Below are positions 16,223 to 32,062 of a stretch of 64,000 nucleotides of DNA, piece by piece (the first letter of the stretch is position 1; the number at the start of each line of letters is the position of its first letter). The stretch lies in contig NZ_JAHXYW010000012.1 in assembly GCF_019969725.1 (NCBI RefSeq), positions 124,001 to 188,000 on the forward strand, read 5' to 3'. Under the pieces are notes generated by a model. The model was given only the letters and a program-made list of their open reading frames with translations, searched no databases and had not been told where the DNA came from. A program made the translations under genes and the position numbers. Source of the stretch: Neobacillus bataviensis. GTDB lineage: Bacteria; Bacillota; Bacilli; Bacillales_B; DSM-18226.

Positions 16223-17834
16223 GCACTTTTCCCTCCCCTAGAACCTTCTTAATATTTTCTTTAGCACGGTCGAAACGATGAATTCCGTATGAACCGAAAT
16301 CATCACCTGCTGCTTCCTTTATGACCGTCCAGGTGCTCCATAAGAAATCCTGGAAGATCTTGTTCATTAAGATTCTTGTTTTGATCTCTTCCTTAACTTC
16401 TTCTCCCTTAAAGTAATGGGATAAGAACAATTCCTCGTCTTCCGGAGAAAACACACTTTCCATCGAATGTGCCGCGATGTCCCACATTGGATCACTCAAG
16501 CCGCTGTATTCCCAGTCAATTAGATAAAGTCTTTCGCCGCTTTTCACCATGTTTTCGGCAACAGGGTCAACATGGCATGGAACAAACTGAATATTCATCG
16601 CTTTATAAATCTTCTCGATTTCCTTCACCTGATTGCGTACTTCCTCATATCCTTCATAAAATTGGCCTTCCGCTTCGATGACTAATTGTTCATATTTATC
16701 CATTTCCTTAAATACATCCCACGTATTTTCCATAGGGATGTTTGACTGATGCAGCGTGCGAAGTCGGTCCGTCGTCAGCTCCATGATGTCTTCTCGCTTA
16801 CACATTTTCCCGTTTAACGTTTCGGCATTTGGAATAATCTCCGAAATCTTCACACCCGTTTCGGCATTAAAATAAATTAATGGCGAATCGAGCCCGATTT
16901 CACTGACAAGATTAGAATTGATTTTTTCTGCAAATCTATTAATCATGGCTTCCGTTCCAACACCTGGAATCCGCAATACATAGTCCTTTTGATTCGTTAA
17001 GGTAATCTTGAAGTTTTTATTTGTCATTCCGCCAAAAGGAACAATGCTCTCAATCTCAGCTTCGCTTACATTTAACGCTTTTGTGACCAGCTCATGAATT
17101 TGCTCTTTTTTAAATTGAGCTTCCCTGCGTTTTAATTTTGGCAGCACAACATTTCTGGCATTAATATAATCTTCAGTGGTATCGATATCCGTCCAGATTA
17201 AGTCATTCATTTTAACAAAGCCGACATTATACTCTCTTGCAACATCCAACAGTAAGTATTCATAGTTTAAATAAGGGTTTTTATTCTCTTTATATTCCTC
17301 TGTCATTTTAGAAAAAACTTCAAAGGAAAGCTTACTGATGCCGACCATTTCGCCATCAACCTTATTAAATTGCGCGATATCCTTCGAAATTTTATATAAA
17401 TAGCCGTTCTTTAACTCAACAAAAGCCTCGGCTCCGGATCCGCTTTCATTTGTAAGCAAAATGCAGGACCTTTGGCTATTTTCGAGTAATTGATCAAAAG
17501 TCTCTTCCTCTGTGTAGATATCATGCTCTACCAACAGGAAATCGCCTGTTATGTATTCTGCTGCACAGGCAAGCGATGCCATCGAACCCGTCCACTTGTA
17601 CTTGTTGTTTTCGGCTAAATAAACTCCTTCTACATCCTTTAAGAAATCAAAGGCTTCCTTCTTATAGCCTGTTACGATGACAATTTTTTCGATTCCTTTT
17701 TGCTTTAATAGATTTAGGTGTCTAGTTAATAAATTACTATTATCCAGTTCAAGCAGGCTAACCGGCTCTTCAAAATCCACACTTTTTCCTGCCGCTAAAA
17801 TAACCGCTTCACGGACTTTAAATTGATTTTCCAT
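16206..17834 (-). CDS. Fused NTP-transferase and choline kinase-like protein (LicC-LicA fusion type)
   Basis: 542 residues. Residues 1-235 form a nucleotidyltransferase domain (AVILAAGKS at about 10-18, VEHDIYTEE metal-site region, WTDIDTTEDY near the end). Residues 245-530 form a choline/ethanolamine kinase-like domain with FGGMTNKNFKITL, CHVDPVAENMV (catalytic His/Asp/Asn) and LIDWEYSG (Mg-binding Asp). Together they could phosphorylate choline and activate it to CDP-choline. Oddly, the usual GxGxRxxPKxL segment is changed: after LAAGKS it reads VDFEEPVSLLEL, without the PK lysine. Alternatives are activation of another amino-alcohol phosphate or of aminoethylphosphonate (PntC type). GGGAGG precedes the ATG. 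It is the first gene of a three-gene operon. Confidence 0.8.
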   Translation of the reverse strand: MENQFKVREAVILAAGKSVDFEEPVSLLELDNSNLLTRHLNLLKQKGIEKIVIVTGYKKEAFDFLKDVEGVYLAENNKYKWTGSMASLACAAEYITGDFLLVEHDIYTEEETFDQLLENSQRSCILLTNESGSGAEAFVELKNGYLYKISKDIAQFNKVDGEMVGISKLSFEVFSKMTEEYKENKNPYLNYEYLLLDVAREYNVGFVKMNDLIWTDIDTTEDYINARNVVLPKLKRREAQFKKEQIHELVTKALNVSEAEIESIVPFGGMTNKNFKITLTNQKDYVLRIPGVGTEAMINRFAEKINSNLVSEIGLDSPLIYFNAETGVKISEIIPNAETLNGKMCKREDIMELTTDRLRTLHQSNIPMENTWDVFKEMDKYEQLVIEAEGQFYEGYEEVRNQVKEIEKIYKAMNIQFVPCHVDPVAENMVKSGERLYLIDWEYSGLSDPMWDIAAHSMESVFSPEDEELFLSHYFKGEEVKEEIKTRILMNKIFQDFLWSTWTVIKEAAGDDFGSYGIHRFDRAKENIKKVLGEGKVLEYKN

Positions 17835-17890
17835 GTGGCGCCTCCCAAATGTTCACATTATGAATTAATTCAATTTTTGAACCCATTATT

Positions 17891-17920
17891 ATCTTAGCAG
17901 TAAAACTGGGCTTTTGTAAA
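17891..17920 (-). promoter_or_regulatory. Probable promoter of the lic-like operon
   Basis: On the minus strand TTTACA, 18 bp, TAAGAT, about 57 bp upstream of the fusion gene start and downstream of the atp terminator. Confidence 0.5.
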
Positions 17921-17982
17921 TTAAATTTTTTCGAAAAATGTCGACATTTGGTGAGGCTTGTCCACCAAAAAATCCAATAAAT

Positions 17983-18013
17983 GCAAAAAACCCCTCCAAA
18001 AACTGGAGGGGTT
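17983..18013 (-). terminator. Terminator of the atp operon
   Basis: AACCCCTCC pairs with GGAGGGGTT around a 7-base loop and is followed on the minus strand by TTTT, 15 bp after the atpC stop. Confidence 0.9.
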
Positions 18014-18027
18014 CCATTATATTCAAA

Positions 18028-18435
<408 letters not shown>

Positions 18436-18453
18436 TTACCCTCCTGGCGCACT

Positions 18454-19932
<1,479 letters not shown>

Positions 19933-19979
19933 TCACGAAAAATTTATTTAAACTGCAAGGCTGGCCTCACGCCAACCCA

Positions 19980-20117
19980 CTATATGACTTCGATTACTGT
20001 CCAGCTACAGCGCCTAGGGGCTCGGGGTCATAAGCCAATCCGTCGAGAATGTTAAAAAGCAACCTTCACGCCGGCTCGTCTTATGCCTGTCGCCCCTGTT
20101 CAAGGCGCTTCCGCATT
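19980..20117 (-). repeat. Dispersed palindromic repeat, copy 1, within the atp operon
   Basis: An element of about 120 bp containing GCGCCTAGGGGCTCGGGGTC, a central small inverted repeat and an end reading AAGGCGCTTCCGC. The outer parts are complementary (GCGCC..AGGGGC with GCCCCT..GGCGC; CATAAG with CTTATG), so it folds into a long hairpin. Near-identical copies lie at 44113-44249 and, inverted, at 50635-50756, and a short form at 55850-55922. It sits between atpG and atpD and must be co-transcribed. No ORF. The strand given is that of transcription. Confidence 0.85.
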
Positions 20118-20118
20118 T

Positions 20119-20982
<864 letters not shown>

Positions 20983-21065
20983 TCACCACCCTCATTCAAA
21001 GAATGTTTAGCATCAGCACCTCTTGAGCAAGGTGCTGGTGCCGAAACTTATGTCAGACCCTATAC

Positions 21066-22589
<1,524 letters not shown>

Positions 22590-22624
22590 CTACGATACTT
22601 TGCATATACTTTTCGCAACATGCG

Positions 22625-22697
22625 ACTTTGATAATTGTCCAGCTCCGGCTCCCAGCGACTAGTGTACTTCGCTAAACGGTCGCCTCCGCTTTTCGTC
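22625..22697 (-). repeat. Diverged relative of the dispersed repeat between atpA and atpH
   Basis: Begins GACTTTGATAATTGTCCAGC like the flank of the element at 19980 and ends CCGCTTTT, but the inner sequence differs (CCCAGCGACTAGTG and onward). It fills most of the 123 bp atpA-atpH spacer. It may be a separate subfamily or a decayed copy. Confidence 0.5.
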
Positions 22698-23812
<1,115 letters not shown>

Positions 23813-23879
23813 TTAAAATAACAGACATAAAGTAATGGCGAAGTTTTTACGCGCTTCGCCATCTGGAGTTTTTGTCATT

Positions 23880-24128
<249 letters not shown>

Positions 24129-24143
24129 TTATTTTGTATAAAA

Positions 24144-24863
<720 letters not shown>

Positions 24864-24878
24864 TCACCTCGCTTCCCA

Positions 24879-25253
24879 TTATTTATGTACATGCAACGCA
24901 TGATAAAAATAATCTATCATAATGACAATATAGGATGTCATTAGTCCTACCACTACAAATGCGATGTGGAAGTACTCAGGGTATCGAAGCGCAATGACGC
25001 CCGCGATTCCGGCTGTCGCCATCCTTTGCAGCGACCCCAGGGAGCGTACCTTCTTCCCTTCTGAAACAGCTTTATCAAACCTTTCAGTCTTCCGCACCAA
25101 TAACCAAAGATTCAGGAAACTGAAAACAGTCCCAAGAAACAGTCCAAGAAACACTGTTTTGTACTCGGTGAAGCCCCAGCCAAGAACATAAATGGACAAC
25201 AAGTAGAAAATCCATTTCTTTTGCCTGTTGTACATCTTTCGAAAATCTGGCAT
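24879..25253 (-). CDS. atpI: ATP synthase accessory protein I
   Basis: 124 residues from the ATG at 25253 (MPDFRKMYN) with AGGAG upstream. About 40 extra in-frame codons upstream would overlap the preceding gene and carry no ribosome site. Four hydrophobic segments, in the order seen for AtpI proteins that assist c-ring assembly or Mg uptake. It lies directly upstream of atpB. Confidence 0.9.
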   Translation of the reverse strand: MPDFRKMYNRQKKWIFYLLSIYVLGWGFTEYKTVFLGLFLGTVFSFLNLWLLVRKTERFDKAVSEGKKVRSLGSLQRMATAGIAGVIALRYPEYFHIAFVVVGLMTSYIVIMIDYFYHALHVHK

Positions 25254-25255
25254 CG

Positions 25256-25480
25256 TTATTTTTCTCCTGAATAAAAATGGCGGATTGAAATCAGCATGGA
25301 ATATGTTCCCGCTGCAAGTCCAACAAGCAATCCGACTATTAAAAAAATTGGCTCGGTACCCCAATGTCGATCCAGCCATCTACCTGCAAATATACCTATG
25401 AGAATGGAACCAACTAACTGGGAGACAATTGCGGACATCAAAGCCATAGCTTGAAATGGGTTGCGGTTATTTTGACGCAT
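25256..25480 (-). CDS. atpZ: AtpZ/AtpI-like small membrane protein
   Basis: 74 residues from the ATG at 25480; a GTG five codons upstream is also possible, as GGAG/GAGG sequences serve both. Two membrane helices separated by RWLDRHWGTEP, the family pattern of putative Fo-associated Ca/Mg transporter subunits that partner AtpI. It is the first gene of the operon, with 2 bp to atpI. Confidence 0.85.
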   Translation of the reverse strand: MRQNNRNPFQAMALMSAIVSQLVGSILIGIFAGRWLDRHWGTEPIFLIVGLLVGLAAGTYSMLISIRHFYSGEK

Positions 25481-25585
25481 ACTATCGATCCTCACTCCAA
25501 GAGAATGTCAAGCGGGTAAGAGGTAAATTAATACGTCTAAAATGTATCAATTATGTGAAAACCCTATCATTTTACACCCTTTGTT

Positions 25586-25614
25586 AGCATACAATAGCGA
25601 CTTGTCAATGTCAA
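25586..25614 (-). promoter_or_regulatory. Promoter of the atp operon
   Basis: On the minus strand TTGACA, 17 bp, TATGCT, about 105 bp upstream of atpZ. TTGACA occurs twice in tandem; the upstream copy gives the better spacing. The rest of the gap to the protease gene (25615-25770) shows nothing else clear. Confidence 0.7.
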
Positions 25615-25770
25615 TGAATTTACGTGAAATATACCACAAACAATTTCCCATGATTTTTGGCATTTTTGGATTTTCGTTTCCACTATCATTGTATTGTAAA
25701 TATTGAAGAATTTTTGACCTTTTTGTGTCTATTTTGTGAACAATGTTTTCAGAAATTTCGGGAAATAATT

Positions 25771-27978
25771 CTAATTTGGGATGGTGATCATCGTCTCCAT
25801 AAAATCCTCCCTGCCCGCCTTTTTGGCAAACACTTTTGCCAAGTAAGTCCCCTTCGGCGGCAGCTGTTCTTCCGTGAGTACTTTTTCAAGCTGTCCTTTT
25901 TTTAGATTGGTTCCCGTATCGAGAAAACCAATGAACCGGTAATCCTCCGGGTTAAACAGGGCAATCCCGAATTCCTCTGCGCCGCCAGGCAAATACACTT
26001 CATATTTATACTGCCCCGGCTGATCTCCCTCCCCAAAATCAAAGCCCATCACCCGCGGGTAATTGGGTTCCTCGAGTACATAGAGATAGGGAATTTGAAC
26101 CTTGGCCGCCCCCGCCTGCAGACTCAAGTATCCATCCTGAACCTTTCCTTTGAAAAGAGCCGGGTCCACCGTCAACTCCACCGTAACATCCTTAGTTTGC
26201 TTCGGCTCTAAGGTGAACGCCAGCGGCAGCCGCCATTCAAGCCCGTCGACATGGTGCGGGATATCAAACGTGTAACGGAGGGTGCGTCTGCTTGTGTTCT
26301 CTATCTTAAGGACGGACTTATGAACATCCTCTTCGTGAAATTTGCCAAAGTGGAGCGAGCTTGGGGTGACGAGTGATTCCGCCTTAACTGCCTCAGCCAC
26401 CTGAATCCGTCCAGCCCCCTGTTCGTAGGTGCGATAAAAGGCAGCCGCTTTCGTTAATGGCTTAGCTGTATTCATCAACGCCGCCTTAATTTGCTCCGGC
26501 GTCCAATCAGGATGCGCCTGCTTTATCAGCGCACAGGCCCCGGCCACATGCGGCGCCGCCATACTTGTCCCCTGCAGGCTCAAGTATCCGCCCGGAATTG
26601 TCGAATTTATCGCCACCCCCGGCGCGATCAGGTCCGGCTTAATCTCCCATGTCCCCGTCACAGGCCCCCGCGAGCTGAAGTCCGCCAGCCGGTCCACTTC
26701 CTCCGTGACCTCAAGCCTTGCTTGTACACTTCGTTTACTTAATTCTTTTTTCAAAAAGACTCCGTCACCCTTCGCGAGTGCTCCGACCGGGAGGGTCAGC
26801 TGAGTTTCCAGGTTCCCCATGAAGCTGCCGCTCATATTATTGTAGATTAATACAGCCCTTGCCCCAGCCTTGAGGGCATTTTCCGCCTTTTCGCTGAACG
26901 TTATCGTGCCTCTTTTGATCAACGCAATTTTGCCTTGGACATTTTGAAGGTCCTGCGGCCGGCCGTTGCCGCCATCGACTAATTCTACGGATCGGTCCAG
27001 ACTCCATTCAGCCGAGCCTTCGAGCGGCTGAATCCGAAATTTTTCCCGCGTTCCTTCTATTAATAATTTCGGGATTTTCATCGTCGGTGTCGAAGCGCCA
27101 ACGGAGATGGCTTTTGAGGCGGTCCCTGGTGAGCCGACCGTCCACACATCCGGCCCAGAATTGCCGGAAGCCGCCACGGCAACAATTCCCTTATCAACGG
27201 CCCGGTTAAGTGCAAGACTGATCGGAAGGTCGGGGCCATTGATATCGTTCCCGAGTGAAAGGTTCACGATATCGACCTTGTCCTTGATTGCCTGTTCAAT
27301 CGCCGCGAGCACCTGCTCCGTTGTCCCGCCGCCGCCCGGACCGAGCGCACGGTATGCGACGATCTTTGCCTCGGGGGCGACGCCTTTAATTTTTCCATTG
27401 GCGGCAATGATTCCGGCAACATGGGTGCCGTGGATGGTTGCTCTGCCAATAGCCTTCGTTTCCATTGGGTCGCGGTCATTATCGACAAGGTCGTGGCCGC
27501 CTGCATAATTTCGCTGCAGGTCGGGGTGCGTATAATCGACGCCTGTATCAATAACGCCCACCTTGACCCCCCTCCCCGTTAGTCGTTCGTTTTGTTCGTC
27601 AAAATACCTTCGTACTTCTTGGCCGCCAATAATTTTGACACTTTCCTCGGTTTCAGCCTGGTATTGGACAACGGGCGAGACATTCAGGATCCGTTTTTGT
27701 TGGGAGAGCTGCTCTATGCTTTCGGGGCTGCCTTCGATGGAAAATCCGTTAAGGGCCTCACGAAAAATACGGCGCAGCTTTACATGTTGGTAAGGTTTGA
27801 TCAGTTGTCTGATTTCCTGCTCAGATTGCGGCTGATCAAGAACCACAATGGCAACCGATGTTGTTTTTGGAATGGGTGGATGAATTAGGATTTTTGAAGG
27901 TTGAAAGGCTTGTGCATGCTGTGGTTTGTAAGATACCGGAATTTGCATAGCCAAGAGCAGGCATAATAGAAGTTTCAT
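25771..27978 (-). CDS. Secreted subtilisin-like serine protease (Vpr type)
   Basis: 735 residues. Signal peptide 1-24, an inhibitor-I9-like propeptide (about 40-110), and an S8 peptidase domain with the triad Asp in VIDTGVDYTHPDL (about 144), His in HGTHVAGI (about 183) and Ser in GTSMAAPHVAG (about 480). A PA-type insertion lies between His and Ser (about 310-420, KIALIKRGTITFSEKAENA), as in Vpr, followed by a beta-rich C-terminal region of about 200 residues. Exported and presumably self-processed. AGGGGAAA precedes the ATG. It is transcribed as a single gene between upp and atp. Slightly shorter than B. subtilis Vpr. Confidence 0.9.
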   Translation of the reverse strand: MKLLLCLLLAMQIPVSYKPQHAQAFQPSKILIHPPIPKTTSVAIVVLDQPQSEQEIRQLIKPYQHVKLRRIFREALNGFSIEGSPESIEQLSQQKRILNVSPVVQYQAETEESVKIIGGQEVRRYFDEQNERLTGRGVKVGVIDTGVDYTHPDLQRNYAGGHDLVDNDRDPMETKAIGRATIHGTHVAGIIAANGKIKGVAPEAKIVAYRALGPGGGGTTEQVLAAIEQAIKDKVDIVNLSLGNDINGPDLPISLALNRAVDKGIVAVAASGNSGPDVWTVGSPGTASKAISVGASTPTMKIPKLLIEGTREKFRIQPLEGSAEWSLDRSVELVDGGNGRPQDLQNVQGKIALIKRGTITFSEKAENALKAGARAVLIYNNMSGSFMGNLETQLTLPVGALAKGDGVFLKKELSKRSVQARLEVTEEVDRLADFSSRGPVTGTWEIKPDLIAPGVAINSTIPGGYLSLQGTSMAAPHVAGACALIKQAHPDWTPEQIKAALMNTAKPLTKAAAFYRTYEQGAGRIQVAEAVKAESLVTPSSLHFGKFHEEDVHKSVLKIENTSRRTLRYTFDIPHHVDGLEWRLPLAFTLEPKQTKDVTVELTVDPALFKGKVQDGYLSLQAGAAKVQIPYLYVLEEPNYPRVMGFDFGEGDQPGQYKYEVYLPGGAEEFGIALFNPEDYRFIGFLDTGTNLKKGQLEKVLTEEQLPPKGTYLAKVFAKKAGREDFMETMITIPN

Positions 27979-28109
27979 GTGTAAATTTCCCCTTTTTCAT
28001 ATCGTTTTCATTGAGCGGGGAAAGTATGCAGCTAGCTTTAATAATTAACTAGTATGCAAAAGTTTTGTTCATTGCCCAAAAAGGAAGGAAGTAAGCTTCC
28101 ACGGGCATT

Positions 28110-28142
28110 GAAAATAAAAAAGCCGAGCATTTCTACTCGACG
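28110..28142 (-). terminator. Terminator of upp
   Basis: The stem GTCGAG/CTCGGC (one G-U pair) around an 8-base loop is followed on the minus strand by TTTTTTATTTTC, 13 bp after the upp stop. Confidence 0.75.
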
Positions 28143-28154
28143 TTTTCAAAAAAT

Positions 28155-28829
<675 letters not shown>

Positions 28830-28892
28830 TTACAGAAAAATAATGCAATGAGCAACTCGGATACCGGGTCCGGAAACAAGTTAGATTTTTCA

Positions 28893-28930
28893 AAAAAAAC
28901 CGGCCTAATTATAAAAGTAATTAGGCCGAT
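28893..28930 (-). terminator. Terminator of glyA
   Basis: CGGCCTAATT pairs perfectly with AATTAGGCCG around an 8-base loop (28901-28928) and is followed on the minus strand by eight T residues. Confidence 0.92.
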
Positions 28931-28940
28931 TCTCTGCTGC

Positions 28941-30182
28941 TTAGTATTCTGGATATAATGTAAATTTGCTTGTTAAAGCTTCAACGCGTCCGCGTGCTTC
29001 TTCAAGCTTCGCTTCGTCTTCGTGATTTTTCAAAGTGAACGCAATGATGGAAGCAATTTCGTCCATTTCGTCTAAACCGAAGCCGCGTGATGTTACCGCA
29101 GCTGTTCCGATGCGGACACCGCTTGTGACAAACGGACTGTTTTGATCGAATGGAATCGTGTTCTTATTAACAGTGATGCCGATTTCATCGAGTACCTTTT
29201 CAGCGATTTTTCCTGTTAAGCCGAGGCTTGTTACATCCACTAATAATAAGTGGTTGTCCGTCCCGCCGGAAACTAATGTTAAGCCTTCTTTTACCAAGCT
29301 TTCAGCTAAACGCTGGGCATTGGCAATGATATTGCCGGCATATTCTTTAAAGCTGTCCTGCAGTGCTTCGCCAAAAGCAACCGCTTTGGCTGAGATCACG
29401 TGCATCAATGGACCGCCCTGAATTCCTGGGAAGATTGATTTATCGATCTTCTTGCCAAATTCCTCTTTGCAAAGGATCATCCCGCCGCGAGGACCGCGTA
29501 AGGTTTTATGTGTAGTAGTTGTAACAAAATCTGCATACGGCACTGGATTTTGGTGCAGGCCTGCTGCCACAAGTCCAGCGATGTGCGCCATATCCACCAT
29601 AAGGTAAGCGCCAACTTCATCAGCGATTTCACGGAACTTGGCAAAATCGATTGCACGCGGATAAGCACTGGCACCGGCAACGATTAGCTTCGGCTTATGC
29701 TCAAGAGCTTTCGCACGAACGTCATCATAGTTGATGCGGTGAGTGGTTTCATCCACACCGTATTCAACGAAATTATATTGGATACCACTGAAATTGACTG
29801 GGCTGCCGTGTGTTAAGTGGCCGCCGTGGGATAAATTCATGCCAAGCACTGTGTCGCCTTGCTCTAAGATCGTGAAGTAAACGGCCATATTGGCTTGTGC
29901 ACCGGAATGCGGCTGAACGTTGACATATTCCGCACCAAAAATCTGCTTCGCACGGTTGCGGGCAAGGTCTTCCACGATATCAACATATTCACAACCGCCA
30001 TAGTAACGGCGCCCTGGATATCCCTCTGCGTATTTGTTCGTTAAAACTGACCCCTGTGCCTCCATAACGGCTTCACTGACAAAGTTTTCTGAGGCAATTA
30101 ATTCGATTTTAGTACGCTGACGGCCAAGTTCTTTTTGAATCGCTTGAAAAACCTGCTCGTCCTGTTGAGACAAATGCTTCAT
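28941..30182 (-). CDS. glyA: Serine hydroxymethyltransferase
   Basis: 413 residues, usual length. PLP enzyme interconverting serine and glycine with tetrahydrofolate. Visible are the [11 protein letters not shown] substrate region, [12 protein letters not shown] with the PLP Asp and His, and [14 protein letters not shown] with the Schiff-base Lys. GGGGGAT precedes the ATG. Upstream (30183-30352) I see no riboswitch-like structure. Confidence 0.98.
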   Translation of the reverse strand: MKHLSQQDEQVFQAIQKELGRQRTKIELIASENFVSEAVMEAQGSVLTNKYAEGYPGRRYYGGCEYVDIVEDLARNRAKQIFGAEYVNVQPHSGAQANMAVYFTILEQGDTVLGMNLSHGGHLTHGSPVNFSGIQYNFVEYGVDETTHRINYDDVRAKALEHKPKLIVAGASAYPRAIDFAKFREIADEVGAYLMVDMAHIAGLVAAGLHQNPVPYADFVTTTTHKTLRGPRGGMILCKEEFGKKIDKSIFPGIQGGPLMHVISAKAVAFGEALQDSFKEYAGNIIANAQRLAESLVKEGLTLVSGGTDNHLLLVDVTSLGLTGKIAEKVLDEIGITVNKNTIPFDQNSPFVTSGVRIGTAAVTSRGFGLDEMDEIASIIAFTLKNHEDEAKLEEARGRVEALTSKFTLYPEY

Positions 30183-30352
30183 GATTATCCCCCTTGTATG
30201 TAAAAGACTGTGGACTATTTCGAAAATTCCCTTTTAATTTTAACACGAACTACTATGAAAATAAAAGAGAAACATTTTTCGTTTTTTAAACAAATTCCGG
30301 ATGAATTTCCTGTACTACCCACCAGATAAACAGTAAATCACGAACATTACAA

Positions 30353-30919
30353 TTAAGAACAACTTGAATTTTCGTCTTTTCGTTCATACACCGCTCTGGC
30401 GCCGCCGATTAGCTTCGGCCGCGTTTTGGCAAGTGTCACATGGGCATGGCCGACATTTTTCTGATTGACACGCAACGGCACGGCAACATGCTTTAAGTGC
30501 ATGCCGATGAACGTATGGCCGATATCGATTCCCGCCTCTGCCTTCACAAATTCCACGACAACGGCATCGTCCATGTTTTCAAAGGCATAGGTCGCCATCG
30601 CCCCGCCAGCGGTACGTGCCGGGACAACCGAAACCTCATCTAAATGTCGATCAATGGCTGTTTTACGCTCGACCACCAAGGCCCGGTTTAAGTGCTCGCA
30701 GCACTGGAATGCCAGCTGGATACCCGTATCTCCCTGCAACTTTTTCAAACTTTGAAAAATCATTTCGGCCACTTCGAACGTGCCAGCAGTCCCGATTCGT
30801 TCGCCGATCACTTCGCTCGTGCTGCAGCCGACCACCAGCAGCTGTCCCGGTTTAAACCCGGCCTGCTCTTTGAATTCTGCTAGAATCGCTTCAAGTTCCT
30901 TTTCCCATTCTTGGATCAT
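30353..30919 (-). CDS. ywlG: YwlG/DUF436 family protein
   Basis: 188 residues. A conserved Bacillota family of unknown function (TIGR01440). Visible conserved segments are [14 protein letters not shown] near the N-terminus, [15 protein letters not shown], and [19 protein letters not shown]. The CCEH segment suggests metal or thiol chemistry, but nothing is proven. It keeps the B. subtilis position between rpiB and glyA. Confidence 0.9.
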   Translation of the reverse strand: MIQEWEKELEAILAEFKEQAGFKPGQLLVVGCSTSEVIGERIGTAGTFEVAEMIFQSLKKLQGDTGIQLAFQCCEHLNRALVVERKTAIDRHLDEVSVVPARTAGGAMATYAFENMDDAVVVEFVKAEAGIDIGHTFIGMHLKHVAVPLRVNQKNVGHAHVTLAKTRPKLIGGARAVYERKDENSSCS

Positions 30920-30948
30920 CGTGAACCTCGACCTTTCTGAAAAGAAAG

Positions 30949-31395
30949 TTATAAATGCTTTTTCTCGTATTCCGTGATTTTGCCGACACGTCCTGCATGA
31001 CGGCCGCCTTCAAATTCCTCTGTCAGCCAGATTTCCACAATATCGCGGGCAAGCCCTGGGCCAATGACGCGTTCGCCCATTGCAAGCATATTGGTATCAT
31101 TATGTGCGCGTGTTGCCTTCGCACTGAAGGTATCGTGCACAAGAGCGCAGCGGATTCCCTTCACCTTATTTGCAGCAATGCTCATGCCAATTCCTGTGCC
31201 GCAAATCAGGATTCCCCTGTCAAACTCGCCGCTCGCGACCTTCTCGGCCACCGGCAGCGCGTAGTCCGGATAATCGACGGACGTTTCACAATCGCAGCCA
31301 AAATCCACATATTCTATTTTCAATTCCTCTAGCAGATGGGCGATTTCCTTGCGAATATTGACCCCGCCATGATCAGATGCTAATGCTACTTTCAC
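30949..31395 (-). CDS. rpiB: Ribose-5-phosphate isomerase B
   Basis: 148 residues, normal for RpiB/LacAB. Active-site Cys in [14 protein letters not shown] (about residue 66), N-terminal ASDHGG phosphate/sugar site, and the His in RAHNDTNML. Pentose phosphate pathway. The start is a GTG with AGGGGG upstream. 29 bp before ywlG. Confidence 0.96.
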   Translation of the reverse strand: MKVALASDHGGVNIRKEIAHLLEELKIEYVDFGCDCETSVDYPDYALPVAEKVASGEFDRGILICGTGIGMSIAANKVKGIRCALVHDTFSAKATRAHNDTNMLAMGERVIGPGLARDIVEIWLTEEFEGGRHAGRVGKITEYEKKHL

Positions 31396-31523
31396 GTAAA
31401 GACCCCCTGTTTTTCAACTCAATCTTCTTTTAATTTTGACATACCGCCTGAAAAATATAAAGAAAAAAACTGTGTTAAACTAGCCTGTTGATTTCCGATC
31501 CAGTCGCTTCGCTTTTCACAGCC

Positions 31524-31553
31524 AAAAAAAAAAGCCCTCATCGAAGAGAGCTT
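31524..31553 (-). terminator. Terminator of ywlE
   Basis: AAGCTCTC/GAGGGCTT around a 6-base loop, then ten T residues on the minus strand, directly after the ywlE stop. It separates ywlE from rpiB. Confidence 0.88.
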
Positions 31554-31556
31554 GTT

Positions 31557-31997
31557 TTATGAGTTTATTTTTCCAATTGCTTTTTCAATTAATTTGTCCA
31601 GCTGATTAAAGGTTTCTTTATATTGTGCTAAACTGCCGCCATAGGGATCGATGACATCATGGTCAAACGGTTCCCCAGTATATTCCTTCAGTGTATATAC
31701 CTTCGCGGTCGAATGAGGGTATTGCTGTTGGATGGCAAATTTATGGGAGGAGGTCATCGTTAAAATCAAATCCGCCCAGTCCACCTCTTGATTCGTTAAC
31801 AGCGTGGAACGGTGATTATGGGCTACTTTGTTGTCATCTAGCACCTGTTTGGCATGGGCCGATGCCTCGCTGCCATGTGCGGCATAAATTCCCGCGGACC
31901 TGACTTCCATCTCACCGATTTTCTTATGTCTTAAAATCGCCTCAGCCATTGGACTCCGACACGTATTTCCCGTACAAACAAATAATATCCGCTGCAC
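31557..31997 (-). CDS. ywlE: Protein-arginine phosphatase (LMW-PTP fold)
   Basis: 146 residues. P-loop VCTGNTCRSP with nucleophile Cys8 and Arg14. Thr12 occupies the place that in YwlE selects phosphoarginine over phosphotyrosine, so it should reverse McsB arginine phosphorylation. General-acid region VIDPYGGS near residue 120. The start is a GTG with GGGGG upstream. Confidence 0.92.
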   Translation of the reverse strand: MQRILFVCTGNTCRSPMAEAILRHKKIGEMEVRSAGIYAAHGSEASAHAKQVLDDNKVAHNHRSTLLTNQEVDWADLILTMTSSHKFAIQQQYPHSTAKVYTLKEYTGEPFDHDVIDPYGGSLAQYKETFNQLDKLIEKAIGKINS

Positions 31998-32062
31998 TAT
32001 AAATGCCCCCTTTCCCCCTATTATAAAACAAAATTTCCACCATTCAAAAATGCCTGCTCCAC

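Noticed and set aside
25254..25379. 42-residue upstream extension of AtpI
   Set aside because: Overlaps atpZ in another frame; the ATG at 25253 has AGGAG and the expected N-terminus.
30183..30352. Glycine or other riboswitch upstream of glyA
   Set aside because: No paired aptamer-like structure or terminator/antiterminator pair is visible.
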